Source: Poriferisodalis sp965116715
GTDB taxonomy: Bacteria; Actinomycetota; Acidimicrobiia; Acidimicrobiales; Poriferisodalaceae
Length of the DNA stretch: 64,000 nt
Assembly (NCBI GenBank): GCA_965116715.1
Contig: OZ220724.1
Coordinates: forward strand, 3,286,001 to 3,350,000
Direction of reading: 5' to 3'
In this document: piece by piece, positions 1 to 7,947 of the stretch
How the letters are laid out: every line of letters begins with the position of its first letter
Numbering within the stretch: position 1 is the stretch's first letter
Program-made: the position numbers and the translations under genes
Notes under the pieces: generated by a model
The model's database searches: none
Told to the model about the DNA's origin: nothing
What the model saw: only the letters and a program-made list of their open reading frames with translations

Positions 1-914
1 CGGTAGTTGAGCTCGAGTCGGATCACGTGAGCGCTGTCGAAGCAGCGGTCGAAGTCCGCGATGTAGCGGCTGTCTGCGCCGTTCCACCCATAGATCGCCT
101 GGTCGATGTCGCCGACAGCGCAGATGTCGGCATCCCCGCTGCGGACCGCCTCGGGGCCACCGATCCACTCCATCAGGAGATTCCACTGCAGCCGGTTGAG
201 GTCCTGGAACTCGTCGACGAAGAAGTGTCGGGCAAGCCAGCGCTGTGCTGCGGCGAAGTGCTCGTCGGAGCGCATCAGGCGCGTGCATTCGGCCAGCAGG
301 TCGTCGAAGTCGAGCAGCCGGCGGCGCGACTTGACCCGCTCGAAGTGGCCGAAGAGCGCCGCGGCTGCTTCCGCGGCTGCCGGCCCGAGTCGGTGTCTCG
401 CGGGCCCATCGCGATATTCGGCAACCGACAGGTCGCTCGCTTTCGCCCAATCGATCTCGCGTAACGCCGTGGCGACGGTGATCGGCGGCCTCGAGCCGAA
501 CGAGCGCTGGAGGTGCTCGGACAGCTCGCCGCTGAGAGCGGCCCGGTTCGGCAGGATTTTCCGTTCGGCCCGGCCGTGGTCTGCGTCGTGCTGGCGCACC
601 TGCGCGAGTGCGATGGCGTGAAACGTGCCGACCGGTCCCATGTCGTCGACGTCCAGCTGCAGCAGCCGCGACCGGAGCTCTCTCGCAGCTCGACGGGTGA
701 ACGTCACGGCCATGGCGCGTCGCGCCTGCATCGACTCGGTGGCAACCCGCCAGGCGATTCGCTGCGTGAGCACACGGGTCTTGCCGCTTCCCGGACCCGC
801 CACCACCAGCAGCGCGCCGGCCCCCGAACGCACGGCGGCCCGCTGGGCGGCATCGAGTCCGTCGTCGGCCGGCAATGACTCGCCCGGATCCGCGTCGCTC
901 CCCGTGTCATTCAC
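1..914 (-). CDS. UvrD/PcrA-family ATP-dependent DNA helicase (N-terminal part)
   Basis: Superfamily 1 DNA helicase that unwinds duplex DNA in repair or replication restart. Visible motifs in order: a Q-motif-like LDAAQRAAV near residue 20, Walker A AGPGSGKT (39-46), a TFHAIAL motif Ib region, Walker B DEFQD, and motif III GDIDQAIYGWNGAD. The gene runs off the left edge, so the second RecA domain and C-terminus are missing from the window. I chose the GTG start at 914 because a TAGGTT box ends exactly 7 nt upstream, as at many starts here. It diverges from the metal-receptor-like gene. UvrD, PcrA and UvrD2 cannot be told apart from this fragment. Confidence 0.9.
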   Translation of the reverse strand, partial: MNDTGSDADPGESLPADDGLDAAQRAAVRSGAGALLVVAGPGSGKTRVLTQRIAWRVATESMQARRAMAVTFTRRAARELRSRLLQLDVDDMGPVGTFHAIALAQVRQHDADHGRAERKILPNRAALSGELSEHLQRSFGSRPPITVATALREIDWAKASDLSVAEYRDGPARHRLGPAAAEAAAALFGHFERVKSRRRLLDFDDLLAECTRLMRSDEHFAAAQRWLARHFFVDEFQDLNRLQWNLLMEWIGGPEAVRSGDADICAVGDIDQAIYGWNGADSRYIADFDRCFDSAHVIRLELNY

Positions 915-921
915 TGCGGCG

Positions 922-927
922 AACCTA
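922..927 (-). promoter_or_regulatory. -10 box (TAGGTT) for leaderless uvrD-like gene
   Basis: TAGGTT lies 7 nt before the GTG at 914, so the expected transcription start falls on or next to the start codon. No Shine-Dalgarno sequence is visible. Confidence 0.5.
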
Positions 928-966
928 GAGGATGCGCGGATTGGCGGACCTTTCCGCTGGTGCTCA

Positions 967-972
967 TACGCT
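967..972 (+). promoter_or_regulatory. -10 box (TACGCT) for leaderless receptor-like gene
   Basis: TACGCT lies 7 nt before the GTG at 980. This is the same spacing as at other starts in the window and favours GTG 980 over the in-frame ATG at 932. Confidence 0.5.
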
Positions 973-979
973 GCGAGCG

Positions 980-1723
980 GTGCGCATCGTCAGCCTTGTT
1001 CCGAGCGTCACCGAGACGCTGGCGGCCTGGGGAGTCGACCCGATTGCCTGCACTCGCTACTGCGAGCGACCCGATCTGGACCACATCGGCGGCACCAAGA
1101 ACCCCGACGTCTCCGCTATCGCTGCGCTGCGACCCGATCTGGTCGTGGCAGATCGCGAGGAGAACCGCAAGGAGGACTACGACGCGCTGATGGCCGCCGG
1201 CATCGAGGTCGAAGCACTGCATGTCGCGTCGCTGCACGACGTCGAGCCCGAGTTGGGTCGCTTGGCAGCGCGGATCGGCATGACCTGGGTTGCTGAGCCG
1301 CTCCCGCCCCGGCGCGCGGCGCTCGAGCTGGGTTCGGGTCGCACGTTGCGTGCCTTTGTCCCGATCTGGCGCCGGCCGTACATGACCATCGGTGCCCAGA
1401 CCTACGGCGCGTCGTTGCTCTTGTGGTGTGGAGTGGACGTGGCGTTCTCCGATCGGGGCACCTACCCGACGCTCGAGGCTGACGATCTGTCTCCGGGGCG
1501 CTTCGACGTCGTGCTCGCGCCCACAGAGCCCTATCCGTGGCACCAGCGCCATCTCGACGAGCTGTCGGCGCTCGCGCCGACCCAGGTGATCGATGGTCAG
1601 GATCTGTTCTGGTGGGGCACACGCACGCCCGGCGCGATCGCGCGAGTGGCCGAAGCCGCCGCGCAGGCGCTGCGCCTGGCGGGCCTGCCGCAGGCCCGGC
1701 CAAGTAGCGTGACCTGCGAATAG
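980..1723 (+). CDS. Helical-backbone metal receptor / BtuF-like cobalamin-binding-fold protein
   Basis: The N-terminus RIVSLVPSVTETLAAWG and the spacing of conserved segments match the TroA/BtuF substrate-binding fold, which binds corrinoids or metal chelates. There is no signal peptide or lipobox, so it is probably a cytoplasmic member rather than the periplasmic part of an ABC importer, and no permease or ATPase gene lies nearby. The GTG at 980 is preferred on promoter spacing; an in-frame ATG at 932 would add 16 residues with no family match. The racemase-like gene follows after 14 nt, suggesting co-transcription. The ligand is unknown. Confidence 0.8.
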   Translation: MRIVSLVPSVTETLAAWGVDPIACTRYCERPDLDHIGGTKNPDVSAIAALRPDLVVADREENRKEDYDALMAAGIEVEALHVASLHDVEPELGRLAARIGMTWVAEPLPPRRAALELGSGRTLRAFVPIWRRPYMTIGAQTYGASLLLWCGVDVAFSDRGTYPTLEADDLSPGRFDVVLAPTEPYPWHQRHLDELSALAPTQVIDGQDLFWWGTRTPGAIARVAEAAAQALRLAGLPQARPSSVTCE

Positions 1724-1737
1724 CGAGGGGAATCAGC

Positions 1738-2889
1738 ATGGGCACAGGACCGCTGGAAGGCGTGCGAGTCATCGAGCTGCAGGGCATTGGCCCCGGGCCC
1801 TTCTGCGGCATGATGCTGTCCGACATGGGCGCGGAGGTCATCCGCGTCGATCGTTCGGCCAACGTGAAGGACCGCGACCCTGCGAGACCGCCGATCGACG
1901 TTCTGGCCCGCGGCCGGGCATCGATCGGACTCGATCTGAAGAACCCTGACGGGGTCGAGGCGTTGTTGCGACTGGTGGAGCATGCCGACGCGCTCATCGA
2001 GGGATTCCGCCCCGGAGTCATGGAGCGGCTTGGCATCGGGCCCGACGACTGCCTGGCTCGGAACCCGCGGCTGGTCTATGGCCGGATGACCGGTTGGGGC
2101 CAGGAGGGCCCGTACAGCATGGGTGCGGGGCACGACATCAACTACATCGCGCTGGCTGGCGCGCTCGACCCCATCGGCCGGCAGGGCGAGCCGCCGATCG
2201 CCCCGCTCAATCTGGTGGGCGACTTCGGCGGCGGGGGCATGCTCCTGGCCTTCGGCGTGGCGTGCGCGCTGTTCGAGTCGCAGCGTTCCGGTGAGGGCCA
2301 GGTGGTGGACGCGGCCATGGTCGACGGCGCTGCGACGCTCATGGCCATGTTCCACTCGATGCGGGCGCTCGGGGTCTGGAACGACGAGCGCGGGACGAAC
2401 CTGCTCGACACCGGCAGTCACTTCTACGACGTGTACGAGTGCGCTGACGGCAACTACATCTCTGTCGGCTCGATCGAGCCCCAGTTCTATGCGGAGCTGC
2501 TGCGGCTCACCGGCCTCGAGGGCGATCCCGACTTCGCCAAGCAGCACTCGCGCAGCCGGTGGCCCGGGCTGAAGGAGCGGATCGCGGAGGTCTTCAAGTC
2601 GAAGACGCGTGACGAGTGGTGCGAGATCATGGACGCCACCGACGTGTGCTTCGCGCCGGTGCTGACCCTGGCGGAGGCTCCGCAGCATCCGCACAATGTC
2701 CATCGCGACGTGTTCTGCGAGGTGGCTGGTGTCGTCCAGCCGAGTCCGTCGCCGCGCTTCAGCCGTACGGTCCAAGCCGTGCAGGGTCCGCCGGCGCACC
2801 CTGGCCAGCACACCGACGAGGTGCTGGCCATTGCCGGCTACGACCCCGATGACATCGCGAAGCTGCGCGATGCCGGTGCCGTTGCCTGA
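1738..2889 (+). CDS. Alpha-methylacyl-CoA racemase-like CoA-transferase family III protein
   Basis: Family III CoA-transferase (CaiB/BaiF) most like alpha-methylacyl-CoA racemase (mycobacterial MCR), which interconverts 2R- and 2S-methylacyl-CoA ahead of beta-oxidation. The N-terminus GVRVIELQGIGPGPF is characteristic. The family's catalytic positions are recognisable: His132 in GHDINYIAL, Asp162 in NLVGDFGGGG, and Glu247 in VGSIEPQFY. The length of 383 residues is typical. The ATG is preceded by GAGGGGAATC. The next gene overlaps its 3' end by 20 nt. The acyl substrate (branched lipid, sterol side chain or bile-acid-like) cannot be told from sequence. Confidence 0.9.
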   Translation: MGTGPLEGVRVIELQGIGPGPFCGMMLSDMGAEVIRVDRSANVKDRDPARPPIDVLARGRASIGLDLKNPDGVEALLRLVEHADALIEGFRPGVMERLGIGPDDCLARNPRLVYGRMTGWGQEGPYSMGAGHDINYIALAGALDPIGRQGEPPIAPLNLVGDFGGGGMLLAFGVACALFESQRSGEGQVVDAAMVDGAATLMAMFHSMRALGVWNDERGTNLLDTGSHFYDVYECADGNYISVGSIEPQFYAELLRLTGLEGDPDFAKQHSRSRWPGLKERIAEVFKSKTRDEWCEIMDATDVCFAPVLTLAEAPQHPHNVHRDVFCEVAGVVQPSPSPRFSRTVQAVQGPPAHPGQHTDEVLAIAGYDPDDIAKLRDAGAVA

Positions 2890-3379
2890 GTCAGCAGACG
2901 GCACGCCCGGCGCGCAGAGCGCCGCGGAGCCGGAGCGCCGAGAGCCGAACGACGCGCCGCCAGGGCTCGACCGCAAGCTGGTCCCGCTGTACACCGAAGC
3001 AGCGGCGGTCGCGGAGATCTCGCCTGCCAGTGCCTGCGCGCTGGCGCGACTGCTGCTGCGCAGCTTGATCCAGGCCCAAGGGCTGCGAGGCCGTCACCTC
3101 GTCCGTGACATCAGCGAGTTGGTGTCGGCGGGGGCGCCAGTTGGGCTCTTGCGAGCGCTGGATGTGATGAAGCTGAGCGACACCGAGGCACGACGTCCTG
3201 GCGAGCTCAACCTCGCCAACGGTCACGGCGATGCGCAGAACCTGCTCATGTTCATCCACCTGTTCACGCAGCACGTCTCGCCGCCCCGGCGAGAGCACGG
3301 GACGCAGGCGCCGCCCGGGCGAGAGCATGGGACGCAGGCGCCGCCTGGGCCCGAGCATGGAGCACAGGCGTCGCAGTGA
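2870..3379 (+). CDS. DUF4145-like protein with C-terminal decapeptide repeats
   Basis: The middle section (about residues 40-130), with LYTEAAAVAEISPASACALA, a short Arg-rich helix, an ISELVSAG segment and ALDVMKLSD, resembles the helical DUF4145 domain, whose function is unknown. The first 30 residues are Pro/Glu-rich and likely disordered. The C-terminus is a three-fold 10-residue repeat (REHGTQAPPG-like) encoded by a 3 x 30 bp tandem repeat. ATG 2870 overlaps the end of the racemase gene, and the stop overlaps the GTG of the next gene, so the four genes look like one transcript. The domain assignment is tentative. Confidence 0.6.
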   Translation: MPVPLPESADGTPGAQSAAEPERREPNDAPPGLDRKLVPLYTEAAAVAEISPASACALARLLLRSLIQAQGLRGRHLVRDISELVSAGAPVGLLRALDVMKLSDTEARRPGELNLANGHGDAQNLLMFIHLFTQHVSPPRREHGTQAPPGREHGTQAPPGPEHGAQASQ

Positions 3380-3380
3380 G
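3291..3380 (+). repeat. Three 30-bp tandem repeats
   Basis: Units lie at 3291-3320, 3321-3350 and 3351-3380. The first two differ at only a couple of positions; the third is more diverged and carries the stop codon of the DUF4145-like gene and the GTG start of the next gene. Confidence 0.9.
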
Positions 3381-3747
3381 CGCTGAGGTCTGGTCGACAA
3401 CTCACACTGCGCTCGGCTGGGCCCTCGTGCTGTCGAACGGCCTCGCGGGGCTGTGGGCGCTCGGCGCGATCCGTTGGAACGCGCTGCGGCACAGCAGCAT
3501 GTGGTGGCTGCTGGGGGCCGCGTGGGTGCTGGTCTTCGTGCAGCTCGCTGCAGGCGTCGTCCTCATGCGCGCCGCGGCAGTCGATGCGCCAGCGTTCCAC
3601 GTGTTCTACGGGGCCTGTTGCGCAGTGGCGGTCGCCTTCGTCTACGCCTACCGCCAGCAGTTGCCCCATCGCCGGTACGAGCTGTTCGGCCTCGGCGCGC
3701 TGTTCATCATGGGGCTCGCCATCCGGGCCATGTTCCTGGGCAACTGA
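3376..3747 (+). CDS. Four-helix integral membrane protein of unknown function
   Basis: A 123-residue protein with four hydrophobic segments, at roughly residues 10-30, 37-60, 74-93 and 100-121, connected by short Arg-containing loops. I do not recognise a family. The GTG start overlaps the stop of the DUF4145-like gene (GTGA), implying translational coupling. It is the last gene of the unit that starts at 980 and converges on pckG. Confidence 0.75.
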   Translation: MSAEVWSTTHTALGWALVLSNGLAGLWALGAIRWNALRHSSMWWLLGAAWVLVFVQLAAGVVLMRAAAVDAPAFHVFYGACCAVAVAFVYAYRQQLPHRRYELFGLGALFIMGLAIRAMFLGN

Positions 3748-3756
3748 AGATGCTGC

Positions 3757-3775
3757 CGCACCCGCAGCGGGTGCG
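3757..3775. terminator. Hairpin between convergent genes
   Basis: A perfect 8-bp stem (CGCACCCG / CGGGTGCG) with a 3-nt loop CAG lies between the membrane-protein gene and pckG. It has no T-tract on either strand, so a bidirectional terminator role is an inference from position. Confidence 0.45.
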
Positions 3776-3792
3776 TCCCTCAGTGCAGCCCG

Positions 3793-5580
3793 TCAGAGCC
3801 CCAGACGCTCCTCGAGCAGGTCGAGCTGGTGGCGCATCTGCGCGGGCAGACGCTCGCCCAGGTTCCGGTAGTGCGCTTCGATCATGTCGATCTCGGCTCG
3901 CCAATCGTCTTCATTGACACCGAGCAGCGTTTCGATCTCCTCGTCGGTCAGGCCGAGGCCGCTGGTGTCGAGCGCCTCAGGCGGCGGCACCAGGCCGATT
4001 GCGGTCGGTACAGCCTCACCATGGCCGGCGACGCGCTCCAGCACCCACTTCAGCACCCGGGCGTTGTCGCCGAAGCCCGGCCAGATGAACTTGCCATCGG
4101 CGTCCTTGCGGAACCAGTTCACGTAGTACAGCTTCGGCAACTGGGTTCCCGGCTTGGCACCGATGTCGAGCCAGTGCTGGAAATAGTCGCCGAAGTTGTA
4201 GCCGCAGAACGGCAGCATCGCGAAGGGATCTCGCCGCACGTCGCCGACCGACCCTGCGGCAGCGGCAGTCTTCTCCGACGACATCTGCGAGCCCAGGAAC
4301 ACGCCGTGCTCCCAGTCGAATGCTTCCGCCACCAAGGGAACGGTGGTTGCCCGCCGGCCGCCGAACAGGATCGCCGAGATCGGCACGCCGGCGGGGTCCT
4401 CCCATTCGGGCGCAATCGAGGGGCATTGCTCGGCGGGAGCCGTGAAGCGGGCATTGGGATGCGCAGCGGGCGTGCCGCCCGCAGCTGACCACTCGTTGCC
4501 GCGCCAGTCGATGAGACCCTCGGGAGGCTCCGGCGTGAGACCTTCCCACCAGATGTCGCCGTCGGGCGTCTGCGCCACGTTGGTGAACACGCAATTGCCC
4601 CACATGGTGTCGAGCGCGTTCGGATTGGTGTCGGGGCCCGTATTCGGAGCGACGCCGAAGATGCCGGCCTCGGGATTGATGGCGTGCAGGCGACCGTCGT
4701 CTCCGAACTTCATCCACGCGATGTCGTCGCCGATGGTGCGCACCTTCCAACCGGGAAGCGTGGGGATCATCATCGCCATGTTCGTCTTGCCGCATGCGGA
4801 CGGGAACGCGGCCGCCACGTAGACGGTCTCGCCGTCCGGCGGTGTCACGCCGACGATCAGCATGTGCTCGGCCAGCCAGCCTTGGTCCCGGGCCATCGTC
4901 GACGCGATCCGCAGGGCGAAGCACTTCTTGCCCAGCAGTGCGTTGCCGCCGTAGCCGGATCCGTACGACCAGATCTCGCGTGTCTCGGGGAAGTGGACGA
5001 TGTACTTGCGGTCGGCATCGCACGGCCAGGGCACATCGGTCTGGCCCGCTTCCAAAGGCGCGCCGAGCGAGTGAACGCACGGCACGAAGGGACCGTCGCC
5101 GAGCACGTCGAGCGCGGCCTGACCCATGCGGGTCATGATGCGCATGGAGGCCGCCACATACGGCGAGTCGGTGAGCTGGACTCCTATGTGCGCGATGTGC
5201 GAGCCGAGCGGGCCCATCGAGAATGGCACCACGTACATCGTCCGCCCGCGCATCGAGCCGTCGAACAGCTTCAGCAGCTCCTCGCGCATGTCATCAGGCG
5301 CACGCCAATTGTTGTTGGGACCTGCGTCGAGCTCGCTCTCGGTGCAGATGAACGTGCGGTCCTCGACGCGGGCAACATCGCCGGGGTCAGACCGAGCGAG
5401 GTAGCTGTTGGGGCGCGCGTCGGAATCGAGCGGGATGAGGGTGCCCGACTCCACCATCTGAGCGCAGAGCTGCTCGTACTCCGCTGGTGAGCCGTCGCAC
5501 CAGTGGACCGCATCGGGTCGCAGCACGCCGGCCCACTGATCAACCCAATCGATCAGCTGGCGGTGAGTGGTGGCAGGCAA
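3793..5580 (-). CDS. pckG: Phosphoenolpyruvate carboxykinase (GTP)
   Basis: Converts oxaloacetate plus GTP to phosphoenolpyruvate, CO2 and GDP, linking the TCA cycle to gluconeogenesis. Diagnostic features are the P-loop AFPSACGKTN with reactive Cys263, the kinase-2 segment GDDIAWMKF, the ILFGGRRATTVPLV motif, and FLGSQMSSEKTAAA. I chose TTG 5580 because GGAGG lies 5 nt upstream and it gives 595 residues, close to the family norm. A GTG at 5676 would add 32 hydrophilic residues without homology. It converges on the preceding gene; a small cold-shock-like gene lies upstream on the same strand. Confidence 0.96.
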   Translation of the reverse strand: MPATTHRQLIDWVDQWAGVLRPDAVHWCDGSPAEYEQLCAQMVESGTLIPLDSDARPNSYLARSDPGDVARVEDRTFICTESELDAGPNNNWRAPDDMREELLKLFDGSMRGRTMYVVPFSMGPLGSHIAHIGVQLTDSPYVAASMRIMTRMGQAALDVLGDGPFVPCVHSLGAPLEAGQTDVPWPCDADRKYIVHFPETREIWSYGSGYGGNALLGKKCFALRIASTMARDQGWLAEHMLIVGVTPPDGETVYVAAAFPSACGKTNMAMMIPTLPGWKVRTIGDDIAWMKFGDDGRLHAINPEAGIFGVAPNTGPDTNPNALDTMWGNCVFTNVAQTPDGDIWWEGLTPEPPEGLIDWRGNEWSAAGGTPAAHPNARFTAPAEQCPSIAPEWEDPAGVPISAILFGGRRATTVPLVAEAFDWEHGVFLGSQMSSEKTAAAAGSVGDVRRDPFAMLPFCGYNFGDYFQHWLDIGAKPGTQLPKLYYVNWFRKDADGKFIWPGFGDNARVLKWVLERVAGHGEAVPTAIGLVPPPEALDTSGLGLTDEEIETLLGVNEDDWRAEIDMIEAHYRNLGERLPAQMRHQLDLLEERLGL

Positions 5581-5694
5581 CTTGTCCTCCGGGTCCGAGT
5601 CTCGCGCCTGAGCGCAACGTGTCTGATCCTCGTGCTTGCGCACAACGTGACTGATAACTCGCTCTTCGGCCGGCACGTCTGCCCCGGCCTCAGA

Positions 5695-5940
5695 TCACGC
5701 AGTCTCCCCCCCGGCGGTGATCCAATCAGGTGTTCCCAGGTCGACTTCCGAGCCCAGACGAAGCCGCGTGGCGAGCCCCCGTCCGTCCAGGTCGTAGATC
5801 ACTCGCTGGCCTTGCCGCACCATCCGGAAGATGGAGCCCTCCAGGGCATCCGGGGCCAGTTCGTGCTCGGCGCGCGTGACGTCATCGGTCACGACACCGA
5901 CTTTGGATGCCGGGTCGTACGACTTGATGACGCCTTGCAC
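5695..5940 (-). CDS. Small cold-shock-domain-like protein
   Basis: An 81-residue protein starting MQGVIKSYDPASKVGVVTDD. This matches the opening beta strands of a CspA-type nucleic-acid-binding barrel, but the canonical FGFI RNP1 is replaced by VGVV and the rest (ALEGSIFRMVRQGQRVIYD) diverges. It is probably a divergent OB-fold RNA-binding protein. The ATG is preceded by GGAGG at 6 nt spacing. It lies upstream of pckG on the same strand and diverges from fakA. Confidence 0.7.
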   Translation of the reverse strand: MQGVIKSYDPASKVGVVTDDVTRAEHELAPDALEGSIFRMVRQGQRVIYDLDGRGLATRLRLGSEVDLGTPDWITAGGETA

Positions 5941-6031
5941 ATGCGCCTCCGATGGCTGGGATTCTGCCGAGCAGCAGAGGCGGCCCGCGCAGTCCCCGGA
6001 ACGCTAGCAACCGGTCACCGCGGGCGCGTTG

Positions 6032-6037
6032 TAGCTT
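6032..6037 (+). promoter_or_regulatory. -10 box (TAGCTT) for leaderless fakA
   Basis: TAGCTT lies 8 nt before ATG 6046, with no Shine-Dalgarno in between. Confidence 0.45.
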
Positions 6038-6045
6038 CGGAATTC

Positions 6046-7947
6046 ATGAGTGACCGGGACCTCAATTCGGCGGCCGGGTCCGCGACGGCGTTGGATTCCG
6101 AAGCCCTGGCCGAGACCATGCGCGTGTACCGCGCAGCACTTGAGCAGCATCGGATCACGATCGATCGTCTGAACGTCTACCCGGTGCCCGACGGTGACAC
6201 CGGAACCAACATGGCCATGACGCTGGCGGCCGTCAGCGAGGAATTGCTCGGGTCCGGCACTGGCAGGGCGGACATCTGCCGTGCCATCTCGCACGGCGCC
6301 CTGATGGGTGCGCGTGGCAACAGCGGTGTCATCGTCAGCCAGCTGCTGCGAGGATTCGCTGCAACGCTGGCACCCGGTGACGATCACGCCGGCGAACCAC
6401 CCCCGATAGATGCCGAGATGCTGGCCGAGGGTCTGGTGGCTGCGAGTGCGGCAGCCGACAGTGCCGTCATGAGGCCGGTCGAAGGCACGATCCTGAGCGT
6501 GGCGCGCGCATCGGCGCAGGCTGCCCAACGCACGCTCGATTCACTCGCCGACGACGGTGCCGGCGACGCCGCCCACGGGCTCGCAGCCGTGCTCGAGAGC
6601 GCCAAGCGAGCCGGCCAGACGGCGCTGGAGGCCACGCCACAGCAGTTGCCGGTGCTTGCCGACGCCGGCGTTGTGGACGCGGGTGCCGCGGGCTACCTCC
6701 TGCTGCTCGACGCGATGCTGAACGTGGTCGATGGGCGCCCGCTGCCCGCCGAGGTGGAACTGCCGGCCGAGGTGGCGGCCGTCATCGCGCATGGCAACGC
6801 CGGTGCTCAGCTGCCGAGCGGCAGCGTCGACCCCGTCGCCGAGCAACGGGCCGAGCTGCACCGCCACCTCGACGCGGGCGACCACGGTGAGCACGAGGCG
6901 CATGATCCGTCCGGCACGCGCTATGAGGTGATGTTCCTGCTCGCGGCGCCGGATGAGAAGATCGATGCCTTCAAGTCTGCGTGGGACTCGCTCGGCGACT
7001 CCATCGTGATGGTGGGCGGCGATGGCCTGTGGAACTGCCATATCCACACTGACGACATCGGCCCGGTCATCGAAGCGGGCATCGACGCGGGACGACCGCA
7101 TCGCATTCAGATCACGGACCTGCACGAGCAGGTCGCGGGCCTCGGTGCGCCTGGGGCGCACGCGGGCCAGCACGGTGCGCACAGTGCGCACGGAGAACAC
7201 AGCGCGCATGGTGCGCACGCGGAACAGAGCGCTCACGGGGAACACCGCGCGCATGCCGAAAACGGCACTGCCAGCGGGGATCGGCCGCAGGTCGATTGCG
7301 CGGTCGTCGTGGTCTCGCCCGCGGCAGGACTCGACGCGCTCTTCTCGGCGCTGGGCGCCCAGCAGATCGTCACCGGAGGGCAGACGATGAACCCCTCGAC
7401 GGCGGAACTGCTCGCCGCTGTCACCGCCGCACCGTCACAGCATGTCGTGGTGCTGCCCAACAACTCCAACATCATCCCGGTCGCGCGCCAAGTCGATGCG
7501 CACACGGCCAAGCACGTGGAGGTCGTGGCCACCACCTCGGTGCCCGCGGGTCTGGCAGCGCTGATCGGCTATGACCCGGCCGCCGATGCGACGCAGAACG
7601 CCGCGTCGATGACCGACGCAGCCAACGCGGTTGCCGCAGGGGAAGTGACGCAGGCCGTGCGAGAGGTGCATGCATCCGTCGGCCATGTCGCGGCCGGGCA
7701 ATGGATCGGCCTCGACGAGTCGGGAATCGTGGCAACCGGTTCCACGGCAGGTGCAGCTGCCATCGAGCTGCTCGGGCACATGCTGCAGCCCGCCCACGAG
7801 ATACTCACGCTGATCGAAGGGGCGGGTGCGGTGCCCGCCCAGACCGACGACATCGCGTCATGGCTGGCTCAGCATTGGCCAGAAGTCGAACTCGAGCGCC
7901 ATGCCGGCGGGCAGGACCACTACCCGTACCTCTTCGGCATCGAATGA
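6046..7947 (+). CDS. fakA: DAK2/DegV-fold fatty acid kinase FakA-like protein with His-rich insert
   Basis: The N-terminal DhaL/DAK2 ATP-binding domain (about residues 18-215) carries PVPDGDTGTN (46-55) and GARGNSGVIVSQ (88-99). The middle and C-terminal parts match the YloV/FakA family, which phosphorylates fatty acids presented by FakB. Adjacency to recG and proximity to plsX and acpP repeat the Firmicute yloV-recG-plsX arrangement and fit a role in acyl-phosphate supply. No fakB is in the window. Residues about 366-407 form an unusual His-rich insertion (10 His in 34 residues). The 633-residue length is longer than typical. The stop overlaps the recG ATG. Confidence 0.88.
   Translation: MSDRDLNSAAGSATALDSEALAETMRVYRAALEQHRITIDRLNVYPVPDGDTGTNMAMTLAAVSEELLGSGTGRADICRAISHGALMGARGNSGVIVSQLLRGFAATLAPGDDHAGEPPPIDAEMLAEGLVAASAAADSAVMRPVEGTILSVARASAQAAQRTLDSLADDGAGDAAHGLAAVLESAKRAGQTALEATPQQLPVLADAGVVDAGAAGYLLLLDAMLNVVDGRPLPAEVELPAEVAAVIAHGNAGAQLPSGSVDPVAEQRAELHRHLDAGDHGEHEAHDPSGTRYEVMFLLAAPDEKIDAFKSAWDSLGDSIVMVGGDGLWNCHIHTDDIGPVIEAGIDAGRPHRIQITDLHEQVAGLGAPGAHAGQHGAHSAHGEHSAHGAHAEQSAHGEHRAHAENGTASGDRPQVDCAVVVVSPAAGLDALFSALGAQQIVTGGQTMNPSTAELLAAVTAAPSQHVVVLPNNSNIIPVARQVDAHTAKHVEVVATTSVPAGLAALIGYDPAADATQNAASMTDAANAVAAGEVTQAVREVHASVGHVAAGQWIGLDESGIVATGSTAGAAAIELLGHMLQPAHEILTLIEGAGAVPAQTDDIASWLAQHWPEVELERHAGGQDHYPYLFGIE

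Noticed and set aside
5503..6045. A plus-strand N-terminal extension of fakA by about 180 codons
   Set aside because: It overlaps the cold-shock-like gene and pckG antisense. ATG 6046 starts at the conserved domain and has a leaderless promoter box.
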